Origin: Glandiceps talaboti
Taxonomy: Eukaryota; Hemichordata; Enteropneusta; Spengelidae
Length of the DNA stretch: 64,000 bases
NCBI RefSeq assembly: GCF_964340395.1
Contig: NC_135554.1
Location: 12,018,251-12,082,250, forward strand
Direction: 5' to 3'
The translations under genes were made by a program, and so were the position numbers. The notes beneath the pieces are model-generated. The model worked only from the letters and a program-made list of their open reading frames with translations, was not told the DNA's origin and did no database searches. This document shows, piece by piece, positions 33,465 to 45,297 of the stretch (within the stretch, counting starts at the first letter, position 1; each line of letters opens with the position of its first letter).

Positions 33465-36098
33465 GCTATTGTTGTTTTCCCTAAGTGAGATGACAAACTA
33501 ATTACAACTTTAATATTTGTCAACTTTATTATGGTAGGATTGGTACCTGAATTTGATAGAAACGGAAACGAAGAAAGGGCGGTTTTTGAATGATATTAGT
33601 CAGCACACCATTAATTATTATAAGTCGGAGAGGGTAAGAATCTCTATCTTATTTCACGAATTAACGATTCTGTTATTAGATAATAGAAGTATGTGTGTGT
33701 GTGTCCATCATATTTCACCTTTCCACGGTGCCAATATATCAACATGTTAAAACTGGAACTGGAACTTTTTTATGTATGTTTTGTCAGTAGGTACAATAAC
33801 TTATTCTTAATTAACATCGTACACTGTGAAAAAATATTACGTCAACTGGAGGTTCACGTATTTTTTATAGCTCTATGTTTGATAAATCAAATCAAATTGA
33901 TTTTTTTGGTCCGTACCCAAAAATCAGCGCCCTCAATGGTGAGCACGTTTTCAACTTGTTTTGCACTCTTACGGATAATATCAACCACTGGTTAACATGT
34001 ACAATGTCTAATTTTTTGGCATTTAAACCAACTTCAGAGAATATATTGTGGTTGCCTGTCCACAAAACCATATTCCAGTTACAACTAGTATACTCTTAGC
34101 ATGGTGACAGATTCAAAACCAAGCTTTCGCGCAAGATTTAAATTTGTCACTACACTTCCTATTAATAATATTGACCACTAAATAACAGCTACAATGTCTT
34201 TTTTTAAGTAATTGACCAATTTTTAGTGAATATATTATTTGGTAATTAGGCCTAATAAAAAATTGTGTGGTTTCGATAGGTAGATTTTTCTTATTTCTTC
34301 GATTTCTTTATATATTTTTCATATGCGAGTGTCAAGTTCAGGTAATCAGTTGTTTTCCAGATATGCTCTATTTGTTGATGGTTTCTTCCCATCAGATGTT
34401 CAGCCAATACAGATTGGACGAACAGTTTTATATTGTCTTTTTAAGTTGTTGTAAGTTTACTCATCCACGCTGTTTAAATTTCTTGAAGACTTCACAATTT
34501 TCGCGATTTTATTATCTTTGTCTTGAATACAAAAAGAGTTTAGGGTTGGCAGTGAAAAACTAGATGCAGTCGGTACCAAACAATTTTTTTTCTAGGCCTT
34601 AGAAGAAAAAAATGACACAGTTGCAGCTAGTGCGCGTGTTAAATAATCAATTCATATCATAACATCAGATTGGTTTGCTGTCCATAACTTGCTTTGATAC
34701 ACGCCACCGCCAACTTTTTACTAAGGCAATAATGTCAAAGATTATTTTCTGAGAAACAATTTTTTGTTTTGTTTTGTTACGGTACCTGTCAACAGTCGAT
34801 TTTCCGGTTCCAAGATGCATTGCGCCAGAGGACTTGTTTTGTTTTGTCTTTATTACATTTGAAATAACATTTTCATCAGGAAATGATGGTAAGACATGTT
34901 CACCTCTTTGATTATGGCTGATTTTATAGAACAAAGACTGAACGCCGTCAATGCAGCGCTTGCAAACCCCTCAGCGTGTACACAATACATGGCATTGTAT
35001 GGAGAGACGCGCAATGCATCTTTGAACCGGCAACATGTCTATAATATTTTATCTCATTCTAGAGTGTTAAAGAAGGTCGACTTATTCTTACGCGAGCCTA
35101 TGGTAGTGCCATTTCGGATCCAAATGGTCTTTGCCCTAACGCTATAAAGCAATAGAATATGTAGAGGAATGCACACTCTGATTATATTTCAAATTGATTG
35201 TGTTTCATTCTAGCTAGGTCCTAAGTCTTTTGATCATTGCGCTATATTCCTATCAAGTTCTACAGTCAGAAAGAGTTCGATCAGTGATGGTGGAACAATT
35301 AAATATTATCCTCAACATTTTCCTTCGTTCGGCTGACAATATCAGGGACCTAAGGGACCTACTCGTCTAGCGACTCGTAATGACAAACCCTTAGGTCACC
35401 AGTATTTTCTGGCTGAATGAGGTATACATGTAAAATATAGGGATATAATACAATTATACCTCTCTTGGCATAATATATTAAATTTTTGAAACACTAATCA
35501 TTAGCACCTTACTTCCATTCACGCACAAGCCATTTCTCGTGGCTCCAATTATATTCCCCGAAGAAGGCCATCTGTGTATGGCCGAAACGTCGGAAAATAA
35601 AGCTATTCTAAACCGTAGACAAACAGACTTGTTTTTTCTTTCAAACCCATTACTAATCATGAACGTTGTTTGCAACTTTCCGGCTCATTATTCGAGTACG
35701 CACAAACCAGACACGGGTTGAACGACCAGAATATATCATCCATATTTTCTGTTCAATGGCAATAACTTGGCTTGAGTATGGTATTATTGCGACATATCTT
35801 ATCATTATATATTATCTAGGCACGTTGTGAAATGTCCGGTTATGACGGTTTATGGATTCTGTGCGACCCCATCGCAATGGCTGTGGCACTAGACAGTACA
35901 GTAATTAAAAGGAAGAAAGTGGCATATGCAACTGTTGAAATGCAAGGCTCTGTTACCCGTGGAATGATGGTTATTGACTGGAACAATGCACTACAGAAAA
36001 GACAACGCGTTAACTTAGTATTCGAGACTGATGTGGCGCTGTTGAAGAAAATGATGGAAGATGCATGCATGTGCGGAAAGCAAAATCCGGACAACTAG
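28602..36098 (+). CDS. Nucleoside hydrolase NH-B (five exons, 329 aa)
   Basis: Second copy of the inosine-uridine-type nucleoside hydrolase. The exons are 28602-28784, 30953-31247, 31883-32019, 33538-33633 and 35820-36098, with the same lengths, phases and splice sites as NH-A. All catalytic motifs are intact: DCDAGIDDA, GPLTN, MGG, AEFNFFMDVEAA and CDPIAMAVALD. By eye the coding sequence differs from NH-A at two bases only, both in exon 2 and both changing amino acids: Gly99 for Asp and Gln101 for Arg, just before the conserved YVSDGHAV segment. There is no sign of decay. Either both copies are active genes or they are two alleles of one locus. Confidence 0.93.
28924..29688. mobile_element. 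Non-autonomous DNA transposon in NH-B intron 1
   Basis: Counterpart of 7267-8031 with the same long terminal inverted repeats. The inner foldback is closer to perfect here (CCTCGGATGTTC against GAACATCCGAGG). Confidence 0.7.
29904..29934. repeat. Copy-B-specific perfect hairpin insertion
   Basis: CATGGAAGTATAA (29904-29916), loop CCCAC, then TTATACTTCCATG (29922-29934). Copy A has only a plain ACATTATCATTAG here (near 8240). In B, ACATTATCAT appears on both sides of the insert. Confidence 0.85.
30230..30491. mobile_element. MITE-like element in NH-B intron 1
   Basis: Counterpart of 8532-8791 with TGTGGCCGACT termini in inverted orientation. Confidence 0.65.
31380..31822. repeat. Compound microsatellites in NH-B intron 2
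   Basis: (CA)n, (GTAT)n, TAGG-rich sequence and a long (GA)n at about 31753-31820. Repeat counts differ from copy A, and (GA)n is clearly longer here. Confidence 0.95.
32142..32952. repeat. (CA)n/(CATA)n microsatellites in NH-B intron 3
   Basis: Two blocks (32142-32215 and 32755-32952) separated by about 540 bases of ordinary intron. They match the blocks at 10449 and 11072 with altered repeat numbers. Confidence 0.9.
33338..33470. repeat. (GAC)n(GAT)n...(GTT)n block, NH-B intron 3
   Basis: Counterpart of 11640-11772 with different run lengths. Confidence 0.95.
35323..35421. repeat. Short palindromic dispersed element, type 1 (NH-B intron 4)
   Basis: Counterpart of 13627-13725. Confidence 0.6.
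35557..35601 (+). repeat. GAAGAAGGCC...GGCCGAAACG motif, copy B
   Basis: Counterpart of 13861-13905, unchanged. Confidence 0.35.
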
Positions 36099-36340
36099 CA
36101 CGGACATCATTTCGGATTCCAGGATTTGCACACTACTAGTTTTGAGGGTTACATTTTACGCATAACGGTCAAGGTCAAACCTTAGGTCAGGCTTTTATTG
36201 TGGAATCATACAGTAATATGCAAATGTGTAGTAAACAATCTAAACTGAACGAGATACAACAGAGATTTAACTTCTCAAAATTCTAGTTATGCTAATGACC
36301 ATTTTGACTTAGAGAGAGAAACACAAAAGACACAACTGTA

Positions 36341-36346
36341 AATAAA
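36341..36346 (+). promoter_or_regulatory. NH-B poly(A) signal AATAAA
   Basis: About 240 bases after the NH-B stop, conserved with copy A. Confidence 0.55.
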
Positions 36347-37200
36347 CTGTAAACCTGTCGTTGTACTGATAGCAATTTGGCATTCATAATATGTCAAACG
36401 GTCGATTTCGAGGTGACAGTGATGGGAATTTTACTTGTATTGCAAATCGTGGTGCAGTCTTGTAGATTGTATTTCGGTTTAAACTGTAATAGACTTGTAC
36501 TCTTTAGTTCAACTATTTTCAGTGGGTACCGGGTGATATTCATTACTCTTATCATTTCCCATTAAGTTGCGATTTGAAGTTATCTTGTCCCGAGGTGTCT
36601 GTCAACGCCGAGAGTAATATATGCAACTTGATATTTGATCTAAGTATAAATGGAATTACGTATTTGGACTTCTGCATTTACATTTCACCAGTGTAATAGT
36701 TTTGAGTTTTGTAGGACATGATAGTATTGTGGGGTTTTTTTCTGTGTTATTTTCCCTGTCTGACTGGCAGGTGTTTGGGAAATTCAAAGACAGCAGACAA
36801 ATTATTTTAATTGATTAATTGATGAAGCCTTATATGAACTAATACTTCTGGAATTATACTAAGGGAACCTTCAGTATTTACAAGGGGGAGGGCTGGAGGA
36901 ATCGGGGGGGGGGGTCACATTTTGCATTACAATATTTGGGGGAGGGTCACATTTTACAATCCGTAGTGACCAAATTAAATATTTAATCATTGTTAATCTG
37001 TTTTGTGTGTTTTGAGATGTAAACGTGAGATGAGCACTCAACGAGTACTGTACATGCCAAAATACAAAAATAAAAATACACATACTGTAAGAAATTGTTT
37101 AATAACACGATGCATTTTGTTGAGTGTACCATCACCATGTCACTCACACTGTCGTTGTTAAAATATGATGATGGTGGTGGTGGTGATGGTGGTGATGATG

Positions 37201-37232
<32 letters not shown>

Positions 37233-37584
37233 GATTTAGTTTTGAACGTCATAGGGAACACGGACAGTGATACATGTACTGACGCAAGTAGTATCAGTGA
37301 GTCAGATTAGAGTGACATTGGAATGCAATTCACCAATTCCACAAAATGTTGTCCACAAACTCCTTCCTGTAGTAACATAGACATTTTCTCCGCTACTCTT
37401 GAAAAACTACCAACACACTCCTGACCAGTTGAAGGTTTCATCATTACCGTATTACAAAAAAGTCGGTTGATTGCATATTTAATATGATCTATATGTTGGT
37501 GTCAGATCACCAATTGGTTTGAAGGTACATACATGAAATTTATTTAAATGTTTCTCTCTGAATCACACAAAATACAACACCTTC

Positions 37585-37880
37585 GTGGTCTTTATCCCAA
37601 TTATCCCATTTCCACTGTGTCACTCGTTTGATAGTTCAATAAGTTCTTCAATCAGATGTAACTGCAATTAAAATGCCTTCCGTAAGGGTTGTTGTTTCCA
37701 TGCACGTATGTGCTATATCAACATATTGGATGATGACCAAAACCATTCATTCTAAAAAATGACTCAAATGAATAAAAAAAACGACATCATCATCAGGCAT
37801 GTACACTTTGAATGTGGAATTTGAAGCTTACATTCATAATATATTGCCTAATTCCGAAAACTCATCAATTATGCAAACGA
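37585..37880 (+). repeat. Dispersed repeat, inverted partner of 43800-44065
   Basis: CCTTCGTGGTC...TATCCCAATT, CCGTAAGGGTTGTTGTTT and CACTTTGAATGTGGAATTTGAAG occur here and, reverse-complemented and diverged, at 43800-44065. Confidence 0.7.
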
Positions 37881-37967
37881 CTTCTCAAATGTTTCACAAA
37901 GATACATTATTTAGCTATTTCGAAGATACAACCTTACCTTATGAAACTGACTAATAAATCATAATTA

Positions 37968-37969
<2 letters not shown>

Positions 37970-38014
<45 letters not shown>

Positions 38015-38033
38015 AATTAATTAATTAATTAAT

Positions 38034-38064
<31 letters not shown>

Positions 38065-38065
38065 G
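37970..38065. repeat. (TTGA)n/(TTAA)n microsatellite
   Basis: Tetranucleotide run of ATTG with a block of TTAA in the middle. Confidence 0.95.
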
Positions 38066-38688
38066 TGAGTGATTGATTGATTACGCAAATGACTGCTTAC
38101 AATTAAAAACTAAATCAACAAGCTTTAACGGAAAAGTGCATTTTGTTACCGTTAATATTATGTAAAAAGAACATACGAAATTTGAAAATTGCCACAGGTG
38201 TGTCAACAGGGATGTGGTTACATTACTGTATACAAAATTATTGTGTGCACTGCTGATGCATTGGTACAGGCTTGATGCAGGCTTGACAATGGGTCTGTCT
38301 TTTCTATATGTGAACATTGCCTATATATGCGGAGTGTACACGTAGAAATATACACAGGTATGTCACAGATCTGATGTTACATGCACTTAAGACATTATTA
38401 TAACCCATCTGTGAGATACAAATGACACACCCGCATACATATTTGTACCAACATGCCTCTTATTTGTATGTATATACAGTCCTGAAATCATACCGAACAT
38501 TCACAGACGCATAAAGGTTTGTTTCAGTCATATAATCGCAGCAATATATAGTTAGAAAAAAATGAACACACGTATATATGCATGTGCCAAGACATCATTT
38601 TCACCTTAGTGAAGACCCAGTATTAATAACAATTATTTCACATGCTCTGCTACAGGATCTGCACATGATCTGTAACATAATCTGCACA
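38066..38688. other. Gene-poor sequence
   Basis: AT-rich single-copy sequence without splice-bounded frames. Nothing identifiable. Confidence 0.4.
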
Positions 38689-40736
38689 CAGTCTGTAGCC
38701 TGTGGGGGGGGGGGGGCAGGGGGGGGGAGCTGCCCCCCCCCCCTGAGATTTTAGAAGAAAAAAAAGCAAGAAAAAAAGCAACTTTTTGAATACATAGCGA
38801 TGCTATTAAAATCGTTATTTACGTGACGATTCCAAGCAAGCGCGATTTAAATGGATAGTTCACTAATATAAAGTGACTGTACACTGCTGACTCCTTGCTA
38901 ATATGTATCTTATATATCGCTATTGTACCCTGGCTTAACTTTGAATAAAAATGTGTCCAGTTAAAAATTGTAACTTTTTGCAGCAAATTAAAAATTCTTT
39001 GTGCGGAAAGTACAAAAGAAGTGCGCACATGCACTGTGCGGGTAACAGTAGTCTTGAAAGTCTCCTTCATTTGAAGATAGCAAGTCGCAATTATAATGTC
39101 AGCGAGTGAAACTCAAAAAAAAGACGGAAAAGGTCGTCCAACGTGAGGTCGCCTGCTATGCTGCATGCAGTGACTCTGAAGATGTGTTCGATCTCATTTA
39201 CATCTTGTTCCTTATATTAAAAAGTTTCATACTGATAAAACGGTAGATCTCCTTTTGGAATATTTGGTGGCCCTGAAAAACTATTAAACTAGGTACTCAG
39301 TTTAAGATCCACTATTTGAAGATATTTCTTTCAATAATTGTGTTCGACGTTGTCTTTGGTTAAAATGTTGTTTGATATAATTATCTCATTGCACACTGAC
39401 ATTAGCGTTATTCCGCAATTCATTTTGAAGCAACACTTTGCTATGGAAAGAATGGCCTTGAATTTGTAAACAGAGCTGCACCTTCGACATCAAAATCCAA
39501 ACTTCAATTTCAATTATAATGATAATGACATGGAGAATTCACTGAATTCACCTTGGGTTCCGACATAAATGAGCCCATAACAGTTTTGGGAGTTGGGTAA
39601 AGAAAATGGTTATTTTGTTGTGTTACTTATTTGAGAAAGCACCATCCATTTTTTTTACTTTGAATGTGACATCAACTACTTTGAAAGATACGACATTAGG
39701 CCAGAAAAAATGAAAAAGCTGTTCAACCTACCCATATATTTTTTTCTGGTGATAGGCAATATATTCTCATGCGGGCTTCGCATTTTCTTTTCAAAATTAA
39801 GGAAATTTCTTCATATTTTCTGAATAGTACATGTAACAATATACATATGAGTTTATTCCAAATAATATAATATCTTATACAGTGGTTTACTTGGCTTTGA
39901 TGTTGCATACAAGCATGAATTGAGATTAAATATCCAATGTGCACTAAAAGAATTGAACAAAAGTTTACGACCATTGGGCCATCAAAAGTCTGAAAGTCTT
40001 GAAATGTTTTGCTCTTTATTCGGGAATTTTGGAACCAAATTAAACTTCAGGAGAAGTCATTTTCCATGTGCACATCCGCATGATATCTTTCTGCTTTGCC
40101 ACAATTCTGGTATTTCATCATGTCTATGATTTGATAGTTTATGCTTCTAAATGGCCTCCTGCACTGTTTTTTTCTTCAATTTTTTTCACCTTTGGAGTTG
40201 TCTCCTTCCAATGCATCATTGTACCATGTGATTGTATATCGCCAAAGTAGTGTAGGTGACAGAAGGGGTGGCTAAAATAATGCTTGAGTTTCAATTGGCG
40301 GGGCTTAACATTTTTTGAGAAGAGAGGGTTAGAGGAACTACACCATTTGTTTAACCGTAAATTTTGTACATTTCCTAACTGTAGCTATGCAGACAAATTC
40401 CATGAGATAGTATCAAGATGACTGAATAAGTTCTATCCAAACTCGACCTGAAATATTTTGCTATCATTATATATGGTTTGTTTTATCCTTGTCAAGCATT
40501 GTGAAAAAATGAAATCGACCTACTTACCTAATGTGATGGGTTAGGTTACCCGTTGACAGGCATTTTTTATTTTTTGTTATTTTTGATATTTAATTGCGTA
40601 TGCTAAAATATATATTATGTAAATTGCATGCACATTTATGTAAATTAGCACTTTTCTAAATTTTAAATGCAAGATTGCACCAAGACAAAGTTCTGCCCCC
40701 CCCCCCCCTTGGCAATTTGGTCAGGCTACGGCCCTG
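38689..40736. mobile_element. Probable hAT-like element, degenerate (about 2 kb)
   Basis: The left end CAGTCTGTAGCCTG plus a G-run mirrors the right end, which on the other strand reads CAGGGCCGTAGCCTG before its own G-run. Ends of the CAGGG-CGTAGCC type are typical of some hAT elements; this is family knowledge. Interior frames are short and broken and I could not recognise a transposase. Target duplications are not exact, so the borders are uncertain. Confidence 0.45.
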
Positions 40737-41460
40737 GTTACATACATGTCGTCATGTCGTGTAGTGTGCATATGGATATCTAGCTACATATATAATCAGA
40801 AATATCTCCTTACATGTATTTAGTTATTCCTGTCGCGAACAGTTCTTATTGAAGTGTCAGCTTTTGAAATTGCAGGTCCATGCATATTAGCTAGGTGACT
40901 GACCATAGTCTGGCAATAATGTTATGTGCGCATGTGCGATTTCTGTGGTCATTTCAATGACATTTGTCAATAATGCTAGACACCATGACATCGAGTGAAC
41001 TCTTTTAAACAATATCGATTCTCCTCAATAACTTCATGAATAGTTGCCTACAGTGAGTGGGATTCTATCCGCTTCACATGTTTTGTCCTTCGACTTACCA
41101 TAAAGGTCACACGCCACTATATATATATCCACCATTTCCTAAGCAGGGCAGTATACAATAACACAATGTAGGTTCGGTATATAATATAAGCTTACTGGCC
41201 CTGCTAGTGGGGAAAGATATGTTTGTTAGGGTTTGGCGCACAATTAATTACCTAACCTGACTATCACCTCTACATTACTTGAATGAACGTACAGTTTATG
41301 ATTAATAAGATCCTTCAACTTCAAGCGATCGATGTGACACTCCAGGCGGTGGATGTGAGCTTCCAGACGGCGGGTATGGTTGGGTTTGGTCATGACGTTT
41401 GCTGGTTTTATATCCTTCTTTCTGATTGATGGACAGGCCTATTCTTATGGTGTACTCTAT
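40737..41460. other. Gene-poor sequence
   Basis: No supported exon or element. TATATA-type short runs only. Confidence 0.4.
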
Positions 41461-41465
41461 CCATG

Positions 41466-41495
41466 TATGTGTGTGTGTGTATGTATGTATGTATG

Positions 41496-41526
<31 letters not shown>

Positions 41527-41590
41527 GTATGTATGTATGTATTATAAAGAATGGATATAATGGAATAATGGATGGATGGATGGATGGATG
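41466..41590. repeat. (GTAT)n and (GGAT)n microsatellites
   Basis: GTAT repeats to about 41540, then GGAT repeats at 41571-41590. Confidence 0.95.
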
Positions 41591-41670
41591 TAGACAGAGA
41601 CACCAATACACCAATTTCAAATGGACACAAAATACCAAAATGCCTTCTTCCTTCTCGCTACCTGCAATAC

Positions 41671-42055
41671 AATTCTCGCTATCTGCAATACAATTCTACA
41701 CATCACTCTGGAGTCAAATGGAACGAAGTCGCGCGACAACGCGTTCTTATGTCAACAACTACACTTCCGGTCGGCTATGCTAATACACAGGAATGTTTCT
41801 TTCCCATTTTCAGTTGTAGACATCTCTTGTAATTTTGCTCTGGAAAGATACTGTACATATTTAAATTTCCCATCTCTATAATTATATGAGTTTAAAACGT
41901 GCGTTTATCTTATTTGTTACAAATTAAACTGTTTGGAAGAAACATTCACGTGTATTGACATGTGTAGGTGTCGACAAATGCAAGCGCGGTCGAGAGACTG
42001 CGTTCCATTTGACTCCTTTGCGATGCATAGAATTGTATTGCAGATAGCGAGAATT
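41671..42055. repeat. Foldback element with arms of about 120 bases
   Basis: AATTCTCGCTATCTGCAATA (41671 on) is the reverse complement of the sequence at 42028-42055. The similarity continues inward through GGAGTCAAATGGAACG against CGTTCCATTTGACTCC. A central unpaired region of roughly 130 bases separates the arms. The left arm also has a 21-base direct tandem duplication of the CTCGCTA(C/T)CTGCAATA unit. Confidence 0.75.
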
Positions 42056-42365
42056 GCTTAATGTCTTTGGAGCTTCCCAACCTAGTACAGGTAGGGATGA
42101 AACAGCTGATGTGAAAATTGTATTTACCACTCCGTGCAACATATGATACAATGTGTGCAAAACATAATTGATGCCAAAGATAGGTGCACATTCATGCATA
42201 GTGTGCAATACCATATTTTACTACTACATACTGATTTGAAATCGATTGTACGGTTTGAAGTCAATTTTGGCCAATCTACTTAGAAGGTGTAGGGATGGGT
42301 GGGGGTTTGAAGCCTAAGTATAATAGTGTCCAGCCAATCACAGGTGATGTGGTATATTGTGTACG

Positions 42366-42375
42366 AGAGAGAGAG

Positions 42376-42436
<61 letters not shown>

Positions 42437-42508
42437 TACAGTCAGACAGACAGACAGACAGACAGACGGAGAGTGACAGACAGACAGACAGACAGCCAGA
42501 CAGACAGA
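42366..42508. repeat. (GA)n then (CAGA)n microsatellite
   Basis: The flank following it (GAATGTCTGAATAATTTTAT) also follows the long (GA)n at 49619-49898, so the two loci are homologous. Confidence 0.95.
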
Positions 42509-42657
42509 ATGTCTGAATAATTTTATCGTTGTTTGAGCAAGGTCCGTAGTAGACGGATTGAAAGATCGCATTATTCCTTTTCAACTTACCAAGCCGAAGT
42601 AACTATATTTTACTGTCCTAACGATTCTTGGAACTATACTATATTTCATAATATGTC

Positions 42658-42709
42658 ATGACGTTGCATACATTCCCACTGAAGACAAAATGCCCGCTAC
42701 CAAAGTCAA
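42658..42709 (-). pseudogene. Remnant of MCT exon 2
   Basis: The minus strand reads LTLVAGILSSVGMYATS and then stops. It matches VTLVAGILSSVGIYATS in exon 2 of MCT-C. The flanks (42506-42650) also match MCT-C intron 2 next to that exon (49895-50040). Acceptor and donor are lost. It marks another, decayed transporter copy. Confidence 0.8.
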
Positions 42710-42719
42710 GATGAGGTAG

Positions 42720-43090
42720 TGAAAGCGTATATTAGTAGTTAAGAGATTCATTAGATTGTAACATTGAAAACAGCTCTAAAACATGCAACCCGACTTAACT
42801 TGTCCAAGGCTGAGGGCGTTAGGTACTTAAATCTTTAATGGCACATGCTGGAAAACTGTCCACTATCACTCGTGGCATTGACATCTAACATTACAAGAAC
42901 TCTTTTATACAGCCTTAGCTGTTCACGCGGGATTATATAATTTCGGCTACAACCTTGATCAGTCAGCATAGGATCAAACTGTTCACGTGGCGTTTGATCG
43001 CAAGCGTACAAGGTCACCAATTATACAGATGGGCTCACAGTGTCACAATCGTGGATCAAATCCTGTTTGATATATCGATAACAGTATAAT
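42720..43090. repeat. Transporter-flank repeat, copy 2
   Basis: It matches 45298-45640 (ATGCAACCCGACTT, CATGCTGGAAAACTGTCCA, AATTATACAG) and partly 17845-18010. Confidence 0.7.
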
Positions 43091-43195
43091 AATATGAGGT
43101 TATTACCCGATATCACCTCTTCGTTCGTCGAGTGCAGTTTCCGTAACGTCACATTAGTTTACAATTGACGTGTTTTGTCCAATCAGAGAGGTATT

Positions 43196-43323
43196 TTCTG
43201 ATGACGGTTAGGGAGCGATCAGTTTTTACGGCCGGGGGGGGGGGTTCCAGAACGAGATGGTGGAGGGTATGTTGGCGCCATATGCTTACAAATATGGGGA
43301 GGGGCATGAAAATTCCTGGTTTT

Positions 43324-43361
<38 letters not shown>

Positions 43362-43425
43362 GGTTTTTTTTTTGGGGGGGGGTGTCAATAATTGTTTTGA
43401 GAGCGCGAACAGAAGGTGTGAGTGT
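43196..43425. repeat. GGTCAGTTT-CGGCCGGGGG dispersed repeat with (GTT)n
   Basis: AGGGAGCGATCAGTTT...GGCCGGGGGG is related to 51215-51330 and, reversed, 52810-52980. A (GTT)n run at 43324-43362 sits inside. Confidence 0.6.
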
Positions 43426-43799
43426 CTAGTTTAGGTAGTCATGTTTTTCTTCGTTTACCAAATGTGTTATTGATTTCTTCTTATGAGATGTGCAGCCTTA
43501 ACAGATTGGACTTTTTCATGTCAGTTTCAACGTGCACTATTTCTGTCGAGACTTAACAAGTTTCGCTTTTTGATTATTTTTTTCTCTCGAATATCTAATT
43601 TAAAAACAATTTCATCATGCAATGAAAAATTAAGTGGGGTCGGGAACCAAACAATTTTGTGTTTAGGCCTCAAACTTGTTAATGTAATTTTTAATTGAAA
43701 TCAGTCATTTGCATAATTAATTATGATTTATTAAGCAGTTTTATAAGGTTTTAGTCTTCGAAATATCTAAATGATATATATCTGAAATATTCAATAAGT

Positions 43800-44065
43800 C
43801 AGTTGCATAATTAATGAGTGTTGGGAATTAGGCAATATTTTATGCATGGAAACTTCAAATTCCACATTCAAAGTGCACATGTCTGATATTGCTTGATAGT
43901 GTCGGTTTCGGTTATTCATTGATTCGTTTTTATAATGAATAATTTTGGTCATATACGTGCATAAAGGATACATAATTAAACAACAACCCTTACGGAAGCA
44001 TTGCGGTCAATTGAGATTGAAGGACGATGTAATGGAATTGGGATAATGACCACGAAGGAGCTTTT
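43800..44065 (-). repeat. Dispersed repeat, inverted partner of 37585-37880
   Basis: Diverged reverse-complement copy about 6 kb from its partner. Confidence 0.7.
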
Positions 44066-44117
44066 TTTTTATTCAGAGAGAATATTACTGAACACAAAGA
44101 CACAAATCACAATATCA

Positions 44118-44946
44118 TCACGTTATTATCGTGTTCGGTCGTTCAAGGCTGTCCCTTTTGCACCTCTTTACTATTTTCAGTCTCTTTATATTATTCATCA
44201 GTTTTTGCTGTTTTTTTTTCTTTACTTTGTAATATTCAGCTACGTGAGCCAGGAAAGCACAGGTTGCTGATGTCAGGAACATTCCGGCGATGAGATAGAA
44301 AGCAAGGTCGTAATTTCCTTTAATATCTCGTATCCATCCTGTAATAAAAAAGATAAGTTATATGCATGGTAATCGATTATCCATCGTATATCAGTGATTG
44401 TTCTGTGTGGCAGTGTAGATCTGTCGGTACACATAATTTGTGCATCACGCGACGTATTAAATACGAATTCGAATTATTGTGATTATCTGAGCATACATAA
44501 ATTTCTCTACCGTGTACATATGCACCCTGCTCATTCGGCCATATTGTTTTGACAATTTTAAACGCTTGGAAATATAGTAAAACATTTTACAAAATACGAA
44601 ACGCTTTCAATAAATCATCCTTAGTGTCTTTTCTACAGGTTAGAGTTGATGGATTAATTTTATAAGTTTGTACTACCAAGACGTATCGTAGTCAAGCAAT
44701 TTATTACTTGGTGTTGGTGCTTTTGCCAGAAATATGAGTGAGACTATGTAATGATACAAGTTTCTGATGTCAGAAACTCACCAACAGGTGGCACAGAAAG
44801 CAATGAAGGAAGTGACATGGCTATTAAATAGAATTTATTCCCACTGTCAAAATGTTTAATACCAACTATCTGACGCATGACAATAGGGAATATTGGAATA
44901 TAGCAAGCCATACATATACCAAGCACTACCACATAGACTAGCTGAC
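44118..44946 (-). CDS. Duplicated MCT exons 5' and 6' (partial copy downstream of MCT-C)
   Basis: Two exons, 44782-44946 (QLVYVVVLGICMACYIPIFP onward) and 44118-44338 (WIRDIKGNYDLAFYLIAGMF onward). Splice sites are intact and phases equal those of MCT-C exons 5 and 6, which lie 1.7 kb upstream in the transcript sense. They encode the last membrane segments of an SLC16-type carrier. The tail of 6' has a net frameshift relative to MCT-C. It reads KKKKQQKLMNNIKRLKIVKR and ends IIT, so it is basic where the MCT-C tail is acidic. They may be an alternative 3' end for MCT-C or an inactive partial duplicate. Confidence 0.7.
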
Positions 44947-44985
44947 CTGTCGAAAATAAAACTTTTAGAAATGTTCACTCTGTAC

Positions 44986-44988
44986 ACA

Positions 44989-45035
<47 letters not shown>

Positions 45036-45044
45036 GCACACACA

Positions 45045-45107
<63 letters not shown>

Positions 45108-45266
45108 ATAGATGCATGCATGCATGCATACATACATACATACATACATACATACATACATAAATACACACACATACATACATACACACATACATACATA
45201 CATACATACATACATACATACATACATACATACATACATACATGCATGCATGCATGCATGCATGCA
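44986..45266. repeat. (CA)n(AAAT)n(GCAT)n(CATA)n microsatellite
   Basis: It begins just after the acceptor of exon 5'. The same flank followed by (CA)n occurs next to exon 5 of MCT-C at 46700, showing both introns derive from one. Confidence 0.95.
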
Positions 45267-45297
45267 AGGAACTTTTCATGGCATCTTTACTCGTTTA

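Larger units (their letters stand above)
21566..37536. repeat. Segmental duplication, copy B
   Basis: Direct repeat of 1028-15968. It includes the extra 1.1 kb at about 23074-24174 with gene X's penultimate exon, a palindromic insertion at 29904-29934, and lacks about 110 bases near 37430. Sequence beyond 37536 is unrelated to that beyond 15968. Confidence 0.95.
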
